Positions 30,673-39,800 of a DNA stretch of 64,000 nucleotides are shown one piece after another (positions within the stretch are counted from its first letter, which is position 1; each line of letters starts with the position of its first letter). The notes below the pieces were generated by a model. It was not told where the DNA came from and did not search any database. It worked only from the letters and a program-made list of their open reading frames with translations. Source of the DNA: Arthrobacter sp. E3 (GTDB lineage Bacteria; Actinomycetota; Actinomycetes; Actinomycetales; Micrococcaceae); NCBI RefSeq assembly GCF_017353415.1, contig NZ_JAFMPX010000020.1, positions 1 to 64,000 on the forward strand, given 5' to 3'. Made by a program: the position numbers and the translations under genes.

Positions 30673-31584
30673 CTATCGTAGGCCAGCGAACAGGTCATGC
30701 TCGGGCGTAGCGGCCGGAACGCGCGATTCAATGAGAGCATAATCTTCCCATGGCCACACCCTCCGCTGCATTTGCGGGCTGACAGCGAAGAAAAACCCGT
30801 CGGGGTCCACCTGGGTGGCGTGCGCCCGCAAAGCGGCATCCCGGGTTTCAAAGTAATCACCACAGTCAATCTGGGTGGTGGCCGCGTATTTGCTTGCTGG
30901 CGGAGTGTGCCCTTCAGTGTCAGCCTCCTGCCAGGCGGCGATGCGCTGGGCATAGGGCGACGCCAGGCCGGCTTCCTCCAAAGCGTAGTGCAGGGCCCGG
31001 AAGCGGTGCGGGTTGAACGCCAAGTCGTAGTACAACTTCTGCGGCTCCCACGCGGGACCGGTACCGGGATATAAATCGGGGTTGCCGGCAGCCTTGAAGG
31101 CCTCGACAGCAATTTTATGCGCCATGATGTGGTCGGGGTGCGGGTACCCACCGTTCTCGTCGTAGGCGACGATCACGTGCGGCCTGAAGCGGCGGACAAG
31201 GCGCACCAGCGGCGCGGCCGCAGTTCCAAGCGGCGTCTGGGCAAAACAGTTGGCTGGCAATTCCGGCAACGGACTGCCCTCAGGCAGTCCTGAGTCGGTG
31301 AAGCCCAACCACTGGTGGCGGATGCCGAGAATCTTGGCCGCCCTGGCCATTTCCAGCCTGCGCGCACCTGCCATGTCCCTGGCCGAATGGGCGTCACCCA
31401 CCAAGCCGGGGTTTTGAATATCCCCCCGCTCACCGCCGGTGCACGTTACCACCATGACCTCGGCCCCTGATGCAACATAGGAGGCCATCATGGCCGCACC
31501 CTTGCTGGCTTCATCATCGGGATGTGCATGAACAGCCAAAAGCCGCAACGGCTCGGTTGCCGGGATCTCGTTGTTGTTGTTCAC
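30673..31584 (-). CDS. mca: Mycothiol S-conjugate amidase
   Basis: 303 aa from GTG 31584 (GAAGG 8 nt upstream); the frame is longer upstream but not coding-like. Zinc amidase of the MshB/PIG-L fold that cleaves mycothiol S-conjugates in detoxification. Visible are LAVHAHPDDEASKG (His, Asp, Asp), TGGERGDIQNPGL, YDENGGYPHPDH with the third zinc His, and the long C-terminal part ending RRVWPWEDYALIESRV, which separates Mca from MshB. Its presence indicates a mycothiol-producing actinobacterium. Divergent from the DUF4307 gene. Confidence 0.95.
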   Translation of the reverse strand: MNNNNEIPATEPLRLLAVHAHPDDEASKGAAMMASYVASGAEVMVVTCTGGERGDIQNPGLVGDAHSARDMAGARRLEMARAAKILGIRHQWLGFTDSGLPEGSPLPELPANCFAQTPLGTAAAPLVRLVRRFRPHVIVAYDENGGYPHPDHIMAHKIAVEAFKAAGNPDLYPGTGPAWEPQKLYYDLAFNPHRFRALHYALEEAGLASPYAQRIAAWQEADTEGHTPPASKYAATTQIDCGDYFETRDAALRAHATQVDPDGFFFAVSPQMQRRVWPWEDYALIESRVPAATPEHDLFAGLR

Positions 31585-31722
31585 GGACACTACCTTCGAT
31601 TCATGGGAAAATGCGGGCAAAAAACTTCCTGCCAAATGAACGCTAAACTTGCCTTGTACCAACGCCCGCTTCAATGGGCGGCCAGACCGCGGCCAGCCGC
31701 GGAACAGACACAAGTGGATGCA

Positions 31723-32160
31723 GTGACAACTTCTGATTCTCCAGCACCTACCAGCCTAACCAATCGATACGGCACACCCAAGCGGGGAGTGTCCAAAAAG
31801 ACCCGAAAAATTCTGCTGATCGTGGCAGCAGTGCTGTCAGTGACATGGGTGCTGTGGGTGGTTGTTGGCGGAAACACGGGTGTTTCAAACAAACTTCTGA
31901 GCTACAACGTGGTTGACAGCACCATGACTACAGTGGACCTGGCTGTGACCAAGGCCCCTGCTGCCACAGCCAAGTGCGCCATCAAGGCCATGAACTCCTC
32001 CTACGCCGTGGTCGGCTGGAATATCATCACGATTGGTCCCAACGGCAAGGACGTTGGTTCTGAAAATGGCCGCACCACCATAGTCCGCGGAGAACTGCGA
32101 ACCGATTCATTGGCTGTGACCGGCGTCGTTGAAAACTGCTGGATAGTCACCCCCACGTAA
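31723..32160 (+). CDS. DUF4307 family membrane protein
   Basis: 145 aa from GTG 31723 (GTG 31714 also possible); the open frame upstream overlaps mca and is not coding. One membrane helix (ILLIVAAVLSVTWVLWVVVGG) follows a basic RGVSKKTRK segment; the outside domain includes CAIKAMNSSYAVVGWNIITIGP and an end ENCWIVTP, where the two Cys could form a disulfide. DUF4307 genes sit beside mca and greA in many actinobacteria. The function is unknown. Confidence 0.85.
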   Translation: MTTSDSPAPTSLTNRYGTPKRGVSKKTRKILLIVAAVLSVTWVLWVVVGGNTGVSNKLLSYNVVDSTMTTVDLAVTKAPAATAKCAIKAMNSSYAVVGWNIITIGPNGKDVGSENGRTTIVRGELRTDSLAVTGVVENCWIVTPT

Positions 32161-32350
32161 CACTGCCCGCGTCGATTCTTGGGTTTATCCGTCTTATTGA
32201 CTAAACTGTTCCCTATTACCATCTGCCCCGCTTAGTCAGTCTTTGAATTATCAGTGCGTGGATTGTGCGCCTATAAAGGTGCACCGGCCTGAGCCTTCAG
32301 TGGATTAGCTGCAGCGGGGCCTTTGCATTTGTACATTCGAGGAGAACTAC

Positions 32351-32842
32351 GTGCCTACCACTAACAGTGCGCCTTCTGCATGGCTGACGCAAGAAGCGTT
32401 TGACCGGCTTCAGCTTGAACTGACCCAGCTTTCAGGCCCCGGCCGAGCAGAAATTGTCAGCAAGATCGAGCAGGCCCGCCAAGAAGGCGACTTGAAGGAA
32501 AACGGCGGCTACCACGCAGCCAAGGACGAGCAGGGCAAGATCGAAGCCCGCATCCGTCAGCTCAGTGAAATGCTGCGCAACGCCCGTGTCGGAGAAGCAC
32601 CCGCCGACGACGGCATTGTGGAGCAGGGCATGGTGGTCGTTGCCAACATTGCTGGCGATATAACCACCTTCCTGCTGGGCAGCCGCGAAGTTGGAGCGGG
32701 CGATCTGGAAGTGTTCAGCGAACGCTCCGCACTCGGCGCAGCCATCATGGGCAAGCAGATCGGCGACAAGCTGGACTATGTGGCCCCCAATGGCCGCACC
32801 ATCGATGTTGAGATCATCTCCGCCAAGCCGTACGAGAACTAA
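32351..32842 (+). CDS. greA: Transcription elongation factor GreA
   Basis: 163 aa from GTG 32351, with GAGGAG 7 nt upstream. GreA binds the RNA polymerase secondary channel and stimulates cleavage of backtracked RNA. The N-terminal coiled coil reads WLTQEAFDRLQLELTQL ... EIVSKIEQARQEGDLKENGGYHAAKDEQGKIEARI, with the acidic tip residues in EGDLKENGGY. The C-terminal FKBP-like domain includes SERSALGAAIMGKQIGDKLDYVAPNG. Typical length. A bidirectional terminator follows. Confidence 0.97.
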   Translation: MPTTNSAPSAWLTQEAFDRLQLELTQLSGPGRAEIVSKIEQARQEGDLKENGGYHAAKDEQGKIEARIRQLSEMLRNARVGEAPADDGIVEQGMVVVANIAGDITTFLLGSREVGAGDLEVFSERSALGAAIMGKQIGDKLDYVAPNGRTIDVEIISAKPYEN

Positions 32843-32865
32843 TATACGGACTTCGCGGAAGTATG

Positions 32866-32897
32866 AAAGGGCCACCCGGGAATCCGGGTGGCCCTTT
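32866..32897. terminator. Bidirectional terminator between greA and ilvA
   Basis: AAAGGGCCACCCGG / CCGGGTGGCCCTTT is a perfect 14-bp inverted repeat with a 4-nt loop, followed by CTCG on the plus strand. It separates convergent greA and ilvA. Confidence 0.88.
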
Positions 32898-32926
32898 CTC
32901 GTTGGCACTAATGCAAGCGTAAAACC

Positions 32927-34165
32927 CTAGTGCACCACAATCGGCTGGAAGCCTTCGGCACGCAATGCAGTCAGCACCAGCTCACAGTGTTCATGGCCCT
33001 TGGTTTCAAGATTGACGGTGATGGAGACATCCCCCATGGAAATGGAACCGCCCACCCTTGTATGATCCACACCGGTCACGTTGGCGTCATTCTCGGCAAT
33101 GATGCGTGAGATCGTCGCCAGCGAGCCTGGGCGGTCGTTGAGCATCATGCGCACCGTCAGGAACCGCCCGGCAGCGGCCAGGCCGCGCTGAATGACCTTG
33201 AGCATGAGCATTGGGTCAATGTTGCCGCCGGAGAGCACGACGACGGTGGTTCCCGGGTTCTCTATCTTGCCTTCCATGAGAGCGGCAACACCCACGGCAC
33301 CGGCAGGCTCCACCACCATCTTTGAGCGCTCCAGCAAAAAGATCAAGGCCCTGGCCAGCGCGTCTTCGCTGACCGTAACCACGTCGTCAACCAACTCACG
33401 GATGATCGAGAACGGCAGTTGCCCCGGGCGTCCCACGGCAATGCCGTCAGCCATGGTGGACACCTTCGTCAACGGAACCAAGGCATCGGCGGCCAGTGAC
33501 GGAGGGTAGGCTGCAGCATTTTCGGCCTGCACGCCAACCACCCGGATCTCGCGCCCCAATTCCTTGGCGCGAGCCTTCACGGCCACCGAAACCCCGGCCA
33601 AGAGTCCGCCGCCGCCAACACCCATGATGATCGTGTCCACGTTGGGCACCTGGTCCAGGATTTCCAAACCGATGGTTCCCTGTCCAGAAACCACATCGAC
33701 GTTGTTGAACGGATGGACAAACACACAGCCTGTCTCATTGGCATAGCGTTCTGCCTCGGCCAAGGACTCGTCCACGTTGTAACCGTGCAAAATTACCTCT
33801 GCCCCGTGGCCCCGGGTTGCCGCCAACTTGGGCAGTGCCACACCAACGGGCATGTAAATGCGCGCCTTGATGCCCAGCGCCTTGGCGGCAACGGCCACGC
33901 CCTGGGCATGGTTCCCGGCTGATGCCGCCACCACGCCGCGGGCACGTTCCTCCGGCGACAAGCGGGCCATGCGGACATACGCGCCGCGCACCTTGAACGA
34001 GCCGGCGCGCTGCAGGTTCTCGCACTTGAAATAGACGTCGGAACCGGTCAACCGCCCCAAAGCCCGCGAACTCTCAATTGGCGTGACTGCAATAATCTCC
34101 GTCAGCAACTCCCGAGCATGTTCTACATCTGCAAGGGTGACGGGGAGATCGCTATTTGCGTTCAC
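32927..34165 (-). CDS. ilvA: Threonine ammonia-lyase (threonine dehydratase)
   Basis: 412 aa from GTG 34165. PLP enzyme that deaminates threonine to 2-oxobutyrate, the first step to isoleucine. Visible are NLQRAGSFKVRGAYVRM (the PLP Lys), AASAGNHAQGVA, GVGGGGLLAGVSVAVKA (phosphate loop), and VLSGGNIDP. The last 80 residues are one ACT domain (TVRMMLNDRPGSLATISRIIAEN) for allosteric control. The single ACT domain fits the short actinobacterial form rather than the long E. coli IlvA. No attenuator is visible in the leader. Confidence 0.95.
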   Translation of the reverse strand: MNANSDLPVTLADVEHARELLTEIIAVTPIESSRALGRLTGSDVYFKCENLQRAGSFKVRGAYVRMARLSPEERARGVVAASAGNHAQGVAVAAKALGIKARIYMPVGVALPKLAATRGHGAEVILHGYNVDESLAEAERYANETGCVFVHPFNNVDVVSGQGTIGLEILDQVPNVDTIIMGVGGGGLLAGVSVAVKARAKELGREIRVVGVQAENAAAYPPSLAADALVPLTKVSTMADGIAVGRPGQLPFSIIRELVDDVVTVSEDALARALIFLLERSKMVVEPAGAVGVAALMEGKIENPGTTVVVLSGGNIDPMLMLKVIQRGLAAAGRFLTVRMMLNDRPGSLATISRIIAENDANVTGVDHTRVGGSISMGDVSITVNLETKGHEHCELVLTALRAEGFQPIVVH

Positions 34166-34221
34166 GGTACTTACTCTTTCTCTACGGAACTTCAAGGACT
34201 GAGATGTAAAGCGTGGCGTGC

Positions 34222-35427
34222 CTAGGGCACTCGTGGTGCCACTTCGACGTCGGACTCGACGTCGGACTCGGTGCCAGTATCGGTGCCAGCGTCGGGAACG
34301 GGTTGCGGCAGCCCATAAATGTCCGGCAGGGCCGGGTCGTTGCGCCATTGTCGGGCGGCAATGTAGCGCACAGCGGAATTCGCCACAGCCAAGAATGGAA
34401 CGGCAAACAGGGCACCCAGGATACCGGCCACACTGGATCCTGCGGCCACAGCCAGAATCACGGCCACGGGGTGCAGGGATACTGCACGTCCCATGATGAA
34501 CGGCTGCAGCAAATGGCTTTCCAATTGCTGCACTGCCAAGACGATGGCCAGCATGATCAGCGCATTGACCCACCCGTTGGCCACCAGGGCGAGCAGCACG
34601 GCCACAGCCCCTGTGACCAGCGCTCCCACCACGGGAATGAAGGAGCCAACGAACACCAGAACACCCAGCGGCAGGGCCAGGGGCACCTGAATGATGGCAG
34701 CACCGGCGCCGATGCCCACGGCATCCACGGCGGCCACCAGGACTTGGATGCGCACATAGTTGCCCAGCGACACCCAGCTGCGGCGCCCTGCACCGTCAAT
34801 AGCGGGACGGGAACGGCGGGGGAAGAACCGTACCAGAAACTCCCAAATCTTTTCGCCTTCCAGCAGGAAGAAGATCAGGATGAACAATGTCAGTAGCAGG
34901 CCGGCGGAAAAATGGCCAAAGCTGCTGCCCACCCCCAAGGCCTTGGACAGGATCACGTCAGTGTTGCCCTGCACGGCATCAAGTGCTTCGTTGAGGTAGA
35001 CACTGATCTGGTCGTTGCTCAAGCCCAGTGGTCCGGATTGCAGCCAGTCTTGGATCTTGATCAACCCGGTGATGGCTTGCTGGCTCAGCTCGGCAAACCC
35101 GGAAACCAATTGCCGGCCCACAAGAAACAAGCCACCGACAACGGCCACAATGAGCCCAACCTCGGCAAGGGCCACGCTGAGCCCGCGAGGCAGGCCAACT
35201 TTCCTGAACAGCTTCACGAAGGGTAACAACAATGCTGCTAGGAGGGCCGCCACCATGACTGGGATGATCAGGATGGTGATTTGGCCCAAGATCCACACGA
35301 GCATGGCGCCCACCACGAGTATCAGGCCAACCCGCCAGGCCCAGGCACCGGCCACGTGCATTCCAAATGGCACCACGGATGAGTCGTACTTTGCGGAGCT
35401 CTTTGGCTCCTGCTGTATTGGCGTCAT
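34222..35427 (-). CDS. AI-2E family (UPF0118/PerM) transporter
   Basis: 401 aa with about eight membrane segments in the family pattern: ILGQITILIIPVMVAALLAALLLP near the N-terminus, a soluble central part (AELSQQAITGLIKIQDWL), and C-terminal GSFIPVVGALVTGAVAVLLAL with LLQPFIMGRAVSLHPVAVIL. The family is named for an autoinducer-2 exporter but most members have other or unknown substrates. The acidic tail (TDTGTESDVESDVEV) is unusual. Upstream of ilvA on the same strand, 57 bp away. Confidence 0.92.
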   Translation of the reverse strand: MTPIQQEPKSSAKYDSSVVPFGMHVAGAWAWRVGLILVVGAMLVWILGQITILIIPVMVAALLAALLLPFVKLFRKVGLPRGLSVALAEVGLIVAVVGGLFLVGRQLVSGFAELSQQAITGLIKIQDWLQSGPLGLSNDQISVYLNEALDAVQGNTDVILSKALGVGSSFGHFSAGLLLTLFILIFFLLEGEKIWEFLVRFFPRRSRPAIDGAGRRSWVSLGNYVRIQVLVAAVDAVGIGAGAAIIQVPLALPLGVLVFVGSFIPVVGALVTGAVAVLLALVANGWVNALIMLAIVLAVQQLESHLLQPFIMGRAVSLHPVAVILAVAAGSSVAGILGALFAVPFLAVANSAVRYIAARQWRNDPALPDIYGLPQPVPDAGTDTGTESDVESDVEVAPRVP

Positions 35428-35506
35428 ACAGCAATAATTCCCTATGGAGCAAAAATTAGTAAACCGTCGACTCTTTTCAGTGTGGCGTCAGCACGGGTGC
35501 CAGCAC

Positions 35507-36442
35507 TCATAAACTCGATTCGATGCCCCAATTCATGGTGTAGGACTCTCCCGCGGCCAACCAACGCAACCCATCACCGGAGTTAAACGCATTCGCCGGT
35601 CCGCTCATCGGTTCCATGGCAACCGCCAAAGGACGGCCGGGGAACTCGTTGGTGACAAACACGTGGACGTAGCTCACACTCCCGTCGTGCCACAAACTCA
35701 CGCTGCGCCCGTCCGGGGCGGCCAGCGTGTGCCGAGCTACGCCGTCGTGCGTGCGCAGGTTGGTGAATGCGGTGTCCATGATCGATTCGGCCACGGGTTT
35801 GCCCTGGCGCAGGTCGTACCGCCCCGATACCTCTTCGGCGCCCGTGGGAATCATGCGGTCATCGGCACTCAGGTAGCTGTCGGCATGGACTTGGATGCGC
35901 AACTGCTCAGCAGCGACGTCCCCTACCGTGAAATACGGGTGCGCACCGAGCACGAATGGGGCCGGACGGGAAGAGTCATTGACAAGGGTCTGTGCGACGC
36001 GCAAATGCCCTGCCTCGTCGATCTCGTAACGGACCAGATGGCGGGCCAGGAACGGATAGCCATGCTGAGGGTGAATCACTGCTTCAAGGAGCACATGCGT
36101 CTCAGAGCTCTCCAAGGCGGAGTAGCCGGTATTCCGCAACAATCCGTGGATTGCGTTGTGGCGCGCAACCTCGGTGATGTCCAACTGCTGGTCCGCCCCA
36201 TCCAAGGTCCACAGTCCACCATCCACACGGTTGGCGAAGGGCGCCAGGGTGATTCCGGCGGCACCGGGGGCTATGACATCCAGCGGATATGTCTCCACCA
36301 ACGCCGTCCCTGCCTTGTCATAGTGCCGGAGCCCGGCGGCGAGGGACGTAACAGTGGCGGTGGCATCCCCGCGCCGCAAAGTGAACTGCGCGCCGGTGGC
36401 GGCCCGGGATCCTGCCGTGTCTGTGGGATTAGTCATGGGCAC
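35507..36442 (-). CDS. Aldose 1-epimerase (galactose mutarotase family)
   Basis: 311 aa from GTG 36442, which follows GAAGG at 7 nt; ATG 36436 is the alternative. It interconverts alpha and beta hexopyranoses, feeding galactokinase. Visible are ITLAPFANRVDGGLW (catalytic Arg region), NAIHGLLRNTGY with the His motif, FVLGAHPYFTVG with the second His, and a C-terminal AMEPMSGPANAFNSGDGLRWL carrying the catalytic Glu. It faces the galactose regulator gene across a shared 125-bp control region, which supports a galactose role. Confidence 0.92.
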   Translation of the reverse strand: MPMTNPTDTAGSRAATGAQFTLRRGDATATVTSLAAGLRHYDKAGTALVETYPLDVIAPGAAGITLAPFANRVDGGLWTLDGADQQLDITEVARHNAIHGLLRNTGYSALESSETHVLLEAVIHPQHGYPFLARHLVRYEIDEAGHLRVAQTLVNDSSRPAPFVLGAHPYFTVGDVAAEQLRIQVHADSYLSADDRMIPTGAEEVSGRYDLRQGKPVAESIMDTAFTNLRTHDGVARHTLAAPDGRSVSLWHDGSVSYVHVFVTNEFPGRPLAVAMEPMSGPANAFNSGDGLRWLAAGESYTMNWGIESSL

Positions 36443-36522
36443 TAGGCTACCTTCAAAGTGCGTCGCAATCGCAGTGGTTTCTCGTCAACTGGTGCGAAAA
36501 TTCAGTTCCTAATGTAAACTTT

Positions 36523-36539
36523 TGTTTGAAACTGTTTAG
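36523..36539 (+). promoter_or_regulatory. Candidate operator in the galactose divergent control region
   Basis: TGTTTGA (36523-36529) and TGTTTAG (36533-36539) repeat at a 10-bp helical-turn spacing, and GTTTGAAAC (36524-36532) is a palindrome around G. DeoR-type regulators often bind such repeats. Placed between divergent epimerase and regulator genes. No clear -35/-10 pair could be assigned. Confidence 0.4.
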
Positions 36540-36567
36540 TTGACACGTCGAGATTAGGGGACCTCTC

Positions 36568-37395
36568 ATGCTGGCACCAGAGCGTCAAGCACGCATCCTG
36601 AAGGAGCTCCAACTCCATGAAGCAGTCCGCGTGGCAGATGTTGCCACGACCCTGAATGTCAGTGAGATGACCATTCGCCGGGACATTGAAGCCCTGGATC
36701 AGAGTGGCTTGGCTCGGAAGATCCATGGCGGGGCCATGCGGCTGGCCCGGCTCAGCGCCTTGGAGCCCGGCTTCCTGCTCAATGTGGACAAGGAAACTGC
36801 GGGAAAGGGTGCCATCGCGCAGCAGGCCCTGGCGCTTGTCCATCCCGGGATGACGCTTGCGCTGACGGGCGGGACCACCACCTATCAGCTTGCCATTGCA
36901 CTGGCTGGCGAGCTTGATCGTCTGCAAGGGCTGACGGTTGTCACCAACTCGCTTAAAGTGTCCGAATTGCTGTACCGCCAACAAGGCAACTCGGATTTGA
37001 AGGTCATTGTCACGGGTGGGGAGCGCACACCCTCAGAGGCCCTTGTGGGTCCGGTGGCACGCATGGCGTTGACCCATCTGAACACCGATATCTGCTTCAT
37101 GGGCGTCCACGGCTTGGATGCACAGCGCGGGCTGACGAGCCCCAACTGGCTGGAGGCCGAGACCAACGCCGCCTTCATTGAAGCCACGTCGCGGCTGGTG
37201 ATCTTGGCGGACAGCACCAAGTTCCATGTCCGCTCACTAGCAGCCATCGCAGCATTGTCCGCGGTGGACACCATCATTACCGACGACGCCACCAGCACCA
37301 CCACCACCGAACTGTTCGCTTCCCGTGTGCCCCACTTCATCAAGGCCCCGGCGCCCATGGATGCCATGAGCCCATCAAACAGAAAGTCATCATGA
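36568..37395 (+). CDS. DeoR/GlpR-family regulator of the galactose operon
   Basis: 275 aa from ATG 36568, preceded by AGGGGA. The N-terminal winged helix is of DeoR type: RQARILKELQLHEAVRVADVATTLNVSEMTIRRDIEALDQSG, then KIHGGAM. The C-terminal DeoRC sensor domain contains ALTGGTTTYQLA and DSTKF, which bind a sugar phosphate in this family. It overlaps galT by ATGA, so it is made with the enzymes it probably controls. An effector such as galactose-1-P is an inference from context. Confidence 0.93.
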   Translation: MLAPERQARILKELQLHEAVRVADVATTLNVSEMTIRRDIEALDQSGLARKIHGGAMRLARLSALEPGFLLNVDKETAGKGAIAQQALALVHPGMTLALTGGTTTYQLAIALAGELDRLQGLTVVTNSLKVSELLYRQQGNSDLKVIVTGGERTPSEALVGPVARMALTHLNTDICFMGVHGLDAQRGLTSPNWLEAETNAAFIEATSRLVILADSTKFHVRSLAAIAALSAVDTIITDDATSTTTTELFASRVPHFIKAPAPMDAMSPSNRKSS

Positions 37396-38525
37396 CCATC
37401 GCCACCACCACTTCCCTGGCCGATGGCCGCGAGCTTATTTACTTTGATGACGGGAACACCGGCCACGCCCACACGGCCCGTGACACCCGCCCGCTTGACC
37501 CCCGTTCGGAAGCGAACACCGGGGAATTGCGCTTTGATGCGTTGACCGGTGACTGGGTTGCTGTTGCCGCGCACCGCCAGTCGCGCACGTACCTGCCCCC
37601 GGCCAACCAGTGCCCGCTGTGTCCCACCACGGGCGCCAATCTCTCTGAAATTCCCGACTCCGGATATGACGTGGCCGTGTTTGAAAACCGTTTCCCGTCG
37701 CTGGGCCCGGCAGTGGGGCCGGTTCCGGAAATCCCTGAGTGGGGAACGACGGGCCGCGCCTTTGGCCGTTGCGAAGTGGTTGCGTTCACGCCCGAGCACA
37801 TGGGTTCCTTTGGTGGGCTGTCCACGGACCGTGCACGCACCGTCATTGATGCCTGGGCGCACCGCACGGAGGCGCTCAGCGCACTGCCAGGCATCAAGCA
37901 GGTGTTCCCGTTTGAGAACCGCGGCCAGGACATTGGCGTCACATTGCACCACCCGCACGGCCAGATTTATGCCTACTCCTATGTACCCCCGCGCAGCCAG
38001 GTCATGGCCGATGCTGCACGTGCGTTCTTTGACAAGCACGACGGCGGCGCCACCTTGCTCGGTGACATCGTTGCCAAGGAGTCCGAGTCCGGTGAGCGTA
38101 TGATCGCCCAAGGCAAGCACTTCAGCGCCTACGTTCCCTTTGCCGCTCATATGCCCATAGAAGTACATCTCACCCCGCACCGTCACGTGCCCGACTTTGC
38201 TGCGCTAAATGATGAAGAGCGTGATGAGTTGGCGGTCATGTACCTGGATGTTCTGCGCACCGTGGACAACCTGTATGACACGCCCACACCGTACATTGCC
38301 GCCTGGCACCAAGCTCCGCTGGATGCCGTGTTGCGTCCTGCGGGCCGCTTCCACCTTGAGCTGACGTCTCCACGGCGTGCGGCAGATAAGTTGAAGTTCC
38401 TCGCCGGCTCCGAAGCTGCCATGGGTGCGTTCATCAATGACACCACCCCTGAGCAGGTGGCGGCCAAGCTGCGTGAAACCTCCAACGCGCTTAAGTCCAA
38501 CGGACTTAAGGTGGTGCAGGCATGA
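37392..38525 (+). CDS. galT: Galactose-1-phosphate uridylyltransferase
   Basis: 377 aa. It exchanges UMP between UDP-glucose and galactose-1-P in the Leloir pathway. Visible are the zinc-site CPLCPT, VFENRFPSL, GRCEVVAFTPEH, and the catalytic HHPHGQIYAY (HPHGQ with the uridylylated His), then VPFAAHMPIEVHLTPHRH and YIAAWHQAP. Length and order are normal. It overlaps both the regulator (ATGA) and galK (ATGA at 38522-38525), giving a tightly coupled three-gene operon. No galE is in the window. Confidence 0.97.
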   Translation: MTIATTTSLADGRELIYFDDGNTGHAHTARDTRPLDPRSEANTGELRFDALTGDWVAVAAHRQSRTYLPPANQCPLCPTTGANLSEIPDSGYDVAVFENRFPSLGPAVGPVPEIPEWGTTGRAFGRCEVVAFTPEHMGSFGGLSTDRARTVIDAWAHRTEALSALPGIKQVFPFENRGQDIGVTLHHPHGQIYAYSYVPPRSQVMADAARAFFDKHDGGATLLGDIVAKESESGERMIAQGKHFSAYVPFAAHMPIEVHLTPHRHVPDFAALNDEERDELAVMYLDVLRTVDNLYDTPTPYIAAWHQAPLDAVLRPAGRFHLELTSPRRAADKLKFLAGSEAAMGAFINDTTPEQVAAKLRETSNALKSNGLKVVQA

Positions 38526-39682
38526 GCGCAACTGTCGACGCAACCCAAGTGGCCCAGGAATTTGCCGATATCTTTGGCACATCCCCGGACGGTGTCTGGT
38601 CTGCACCAGGCCGCGTCAACCTGATCGGCGAGCACACGGACTACAACGAAGGCTTTGTGCTGCCGTTTGCCATTGACCGTGCCGCAGCCGTGGCCATCAA
38701 GCTGCGCGAGGACAATACCGCCCGGTTGCGCTCAAGCCACGGCGAGCAGACAACGGTCACGGTTGACCTGTCCACACTCTCCCACGACACCATGCAGGGC
38801 TGGACGGCATACCCGCTGGGCGTCGTATGGGTCCTGCGGCAGTTGGGCGTGGCGATTGGCGGTTTTGACCTGTACCTGCACTCCACGGTTCCTTCCGGCG
38901 CAGGACTGTCCTCGTCAGCTGCCATCGAGTGCGCCGTTGCCACGGCGTTCAACGAGCTGGCAAATGCGTCCCTGAGCCGCTCTGAACTGGTACTCGTGGG
39001 ACAGCGTGCCGAGAACGAGGTTGTCGGTGCCCCAACAGGCATTCTTGACCAGTCGGCGTCGTTGTTGGCCACTGACGGCCATGCCGTGTTCCTTGACTGC
39101 CGCACCCAGGAATCTGAGCTGGTGCCGTTGGATCTGGCCGCCGCCGGGCTGCTCATCCTCGTCGTGGACACAAAAGTCTCCCACGCCCACGCAACTGGGG
39201 GCTATTCGGCCCGACGCGCATCGTGTGAGCTGGGTGCCGAAGTATTTGGAGTGCCGGCCCTGCGCGATATTTCCGCCGCGGACCTGCCGGAAGCCTCAGG
39301 GCTGCTGGATACTGAAACGTTCCGCCGGGTTCGCCACATCGTGACGGAGAACCAGCGGGTACTGGACACAGTTGCGGTGCTTGCCGACGGCGGACCAGGC
39401 GCCATCGGTGCCCTCCTCACCGCGAGCCATGCCTCCATGCGCGATGACTTTGAGATCTCCTGCCCCGAATTGGATTTGGCCGTGGACACTGCCCTGGCCA
39501 ACGGCGCACTGGGTGCCCGCATGACAGGAGGCGGGTTTGGCGGCTCTGCGATCGCACTGATTCCTGCCGCGGTTGAGGCAACTGTCCGCGACGCGATTTC
39601 ACAGGCCTTCGCCGACTCCGGCTTCACCGTTCCGGACATCTTTGCCGTGTCCCCCGCACCCGGAGCACGCAAGATCCTCTAA
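38522..39682 (+). CDS. galK: Galactokinase
   Basis: 386 aa. GHMP kinase that phosphorylates galactose at C1. Visible are the galactokinase signature APGRVNLIGEHTDYNEGFVLPFAID, the ATP loop VPSGAGLSSSAAIE, GAPTGILDQSASL with the catalytic Asp region, and GARMTGGGFGGSAIAL (motif 3). Coupled to galT. A long inverted repeat follows at 39701-39779, between this gene and terC. Confidence 0.97.
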   Translation: MSATVDATQVAQEFADIFGTSPDGVWSAPGRVNLIGEHTDYNEGFVLPFAIDRAAAVAIKLREDNTARLRSSHGEQTTVTVDLSTLSHDTMQGWTAYPLGVVWVLRQLGVAIGGFDLYLHSTVPSGAGLSSSAAIECAVATAFNELANASLSRSELVLVGQRAENEVVGAPTGILDQSASLLATDGHAVFLDCRTQESELVPLDLAAAGLLILVVDTKVSHAHATGGYSARRASCELGAEVFGVPALRDISAADLPEASGLLDTETFRRVRHIVTENQRVLDTVAVLADGGPGAIGALLTASHASMRDDFEISCPELDLAVDTALANGALGARMTGGGFGGSAIALIPAAVEATVRDAISQAFADSGFTVPDIFAVSPAPGARKIL

Positions 39683-39700
39683 CTTCCAGAAACCACTTGC

Positions 39701-39779
39701 ACGCCTGCGCACCGTCATTCCGGCATGAGGCGCCACTGTTATGGTGGCGGCACTTCCGCTCGTAATGGTGCGCAGGCGT
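39701..39779. repeat. Long imperfect inverted repeat between galK and terC
   Basis: Outer arms ACGCCTGCGCACC (39701-39713) and GGTGCGCAGGCGT (39767-39779) match perfectly over 13 bp; an inner CGCCAC/GTGGCG pair closes the tip and the middle pairs imperfectly. It could be a two-way terminator for convergent genes or a REP-like dispersed element. There is no T run. Confidence 0.75.
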
Positions 39780-39800
39780 CCTAGTGAGCAACAGTTTTAA

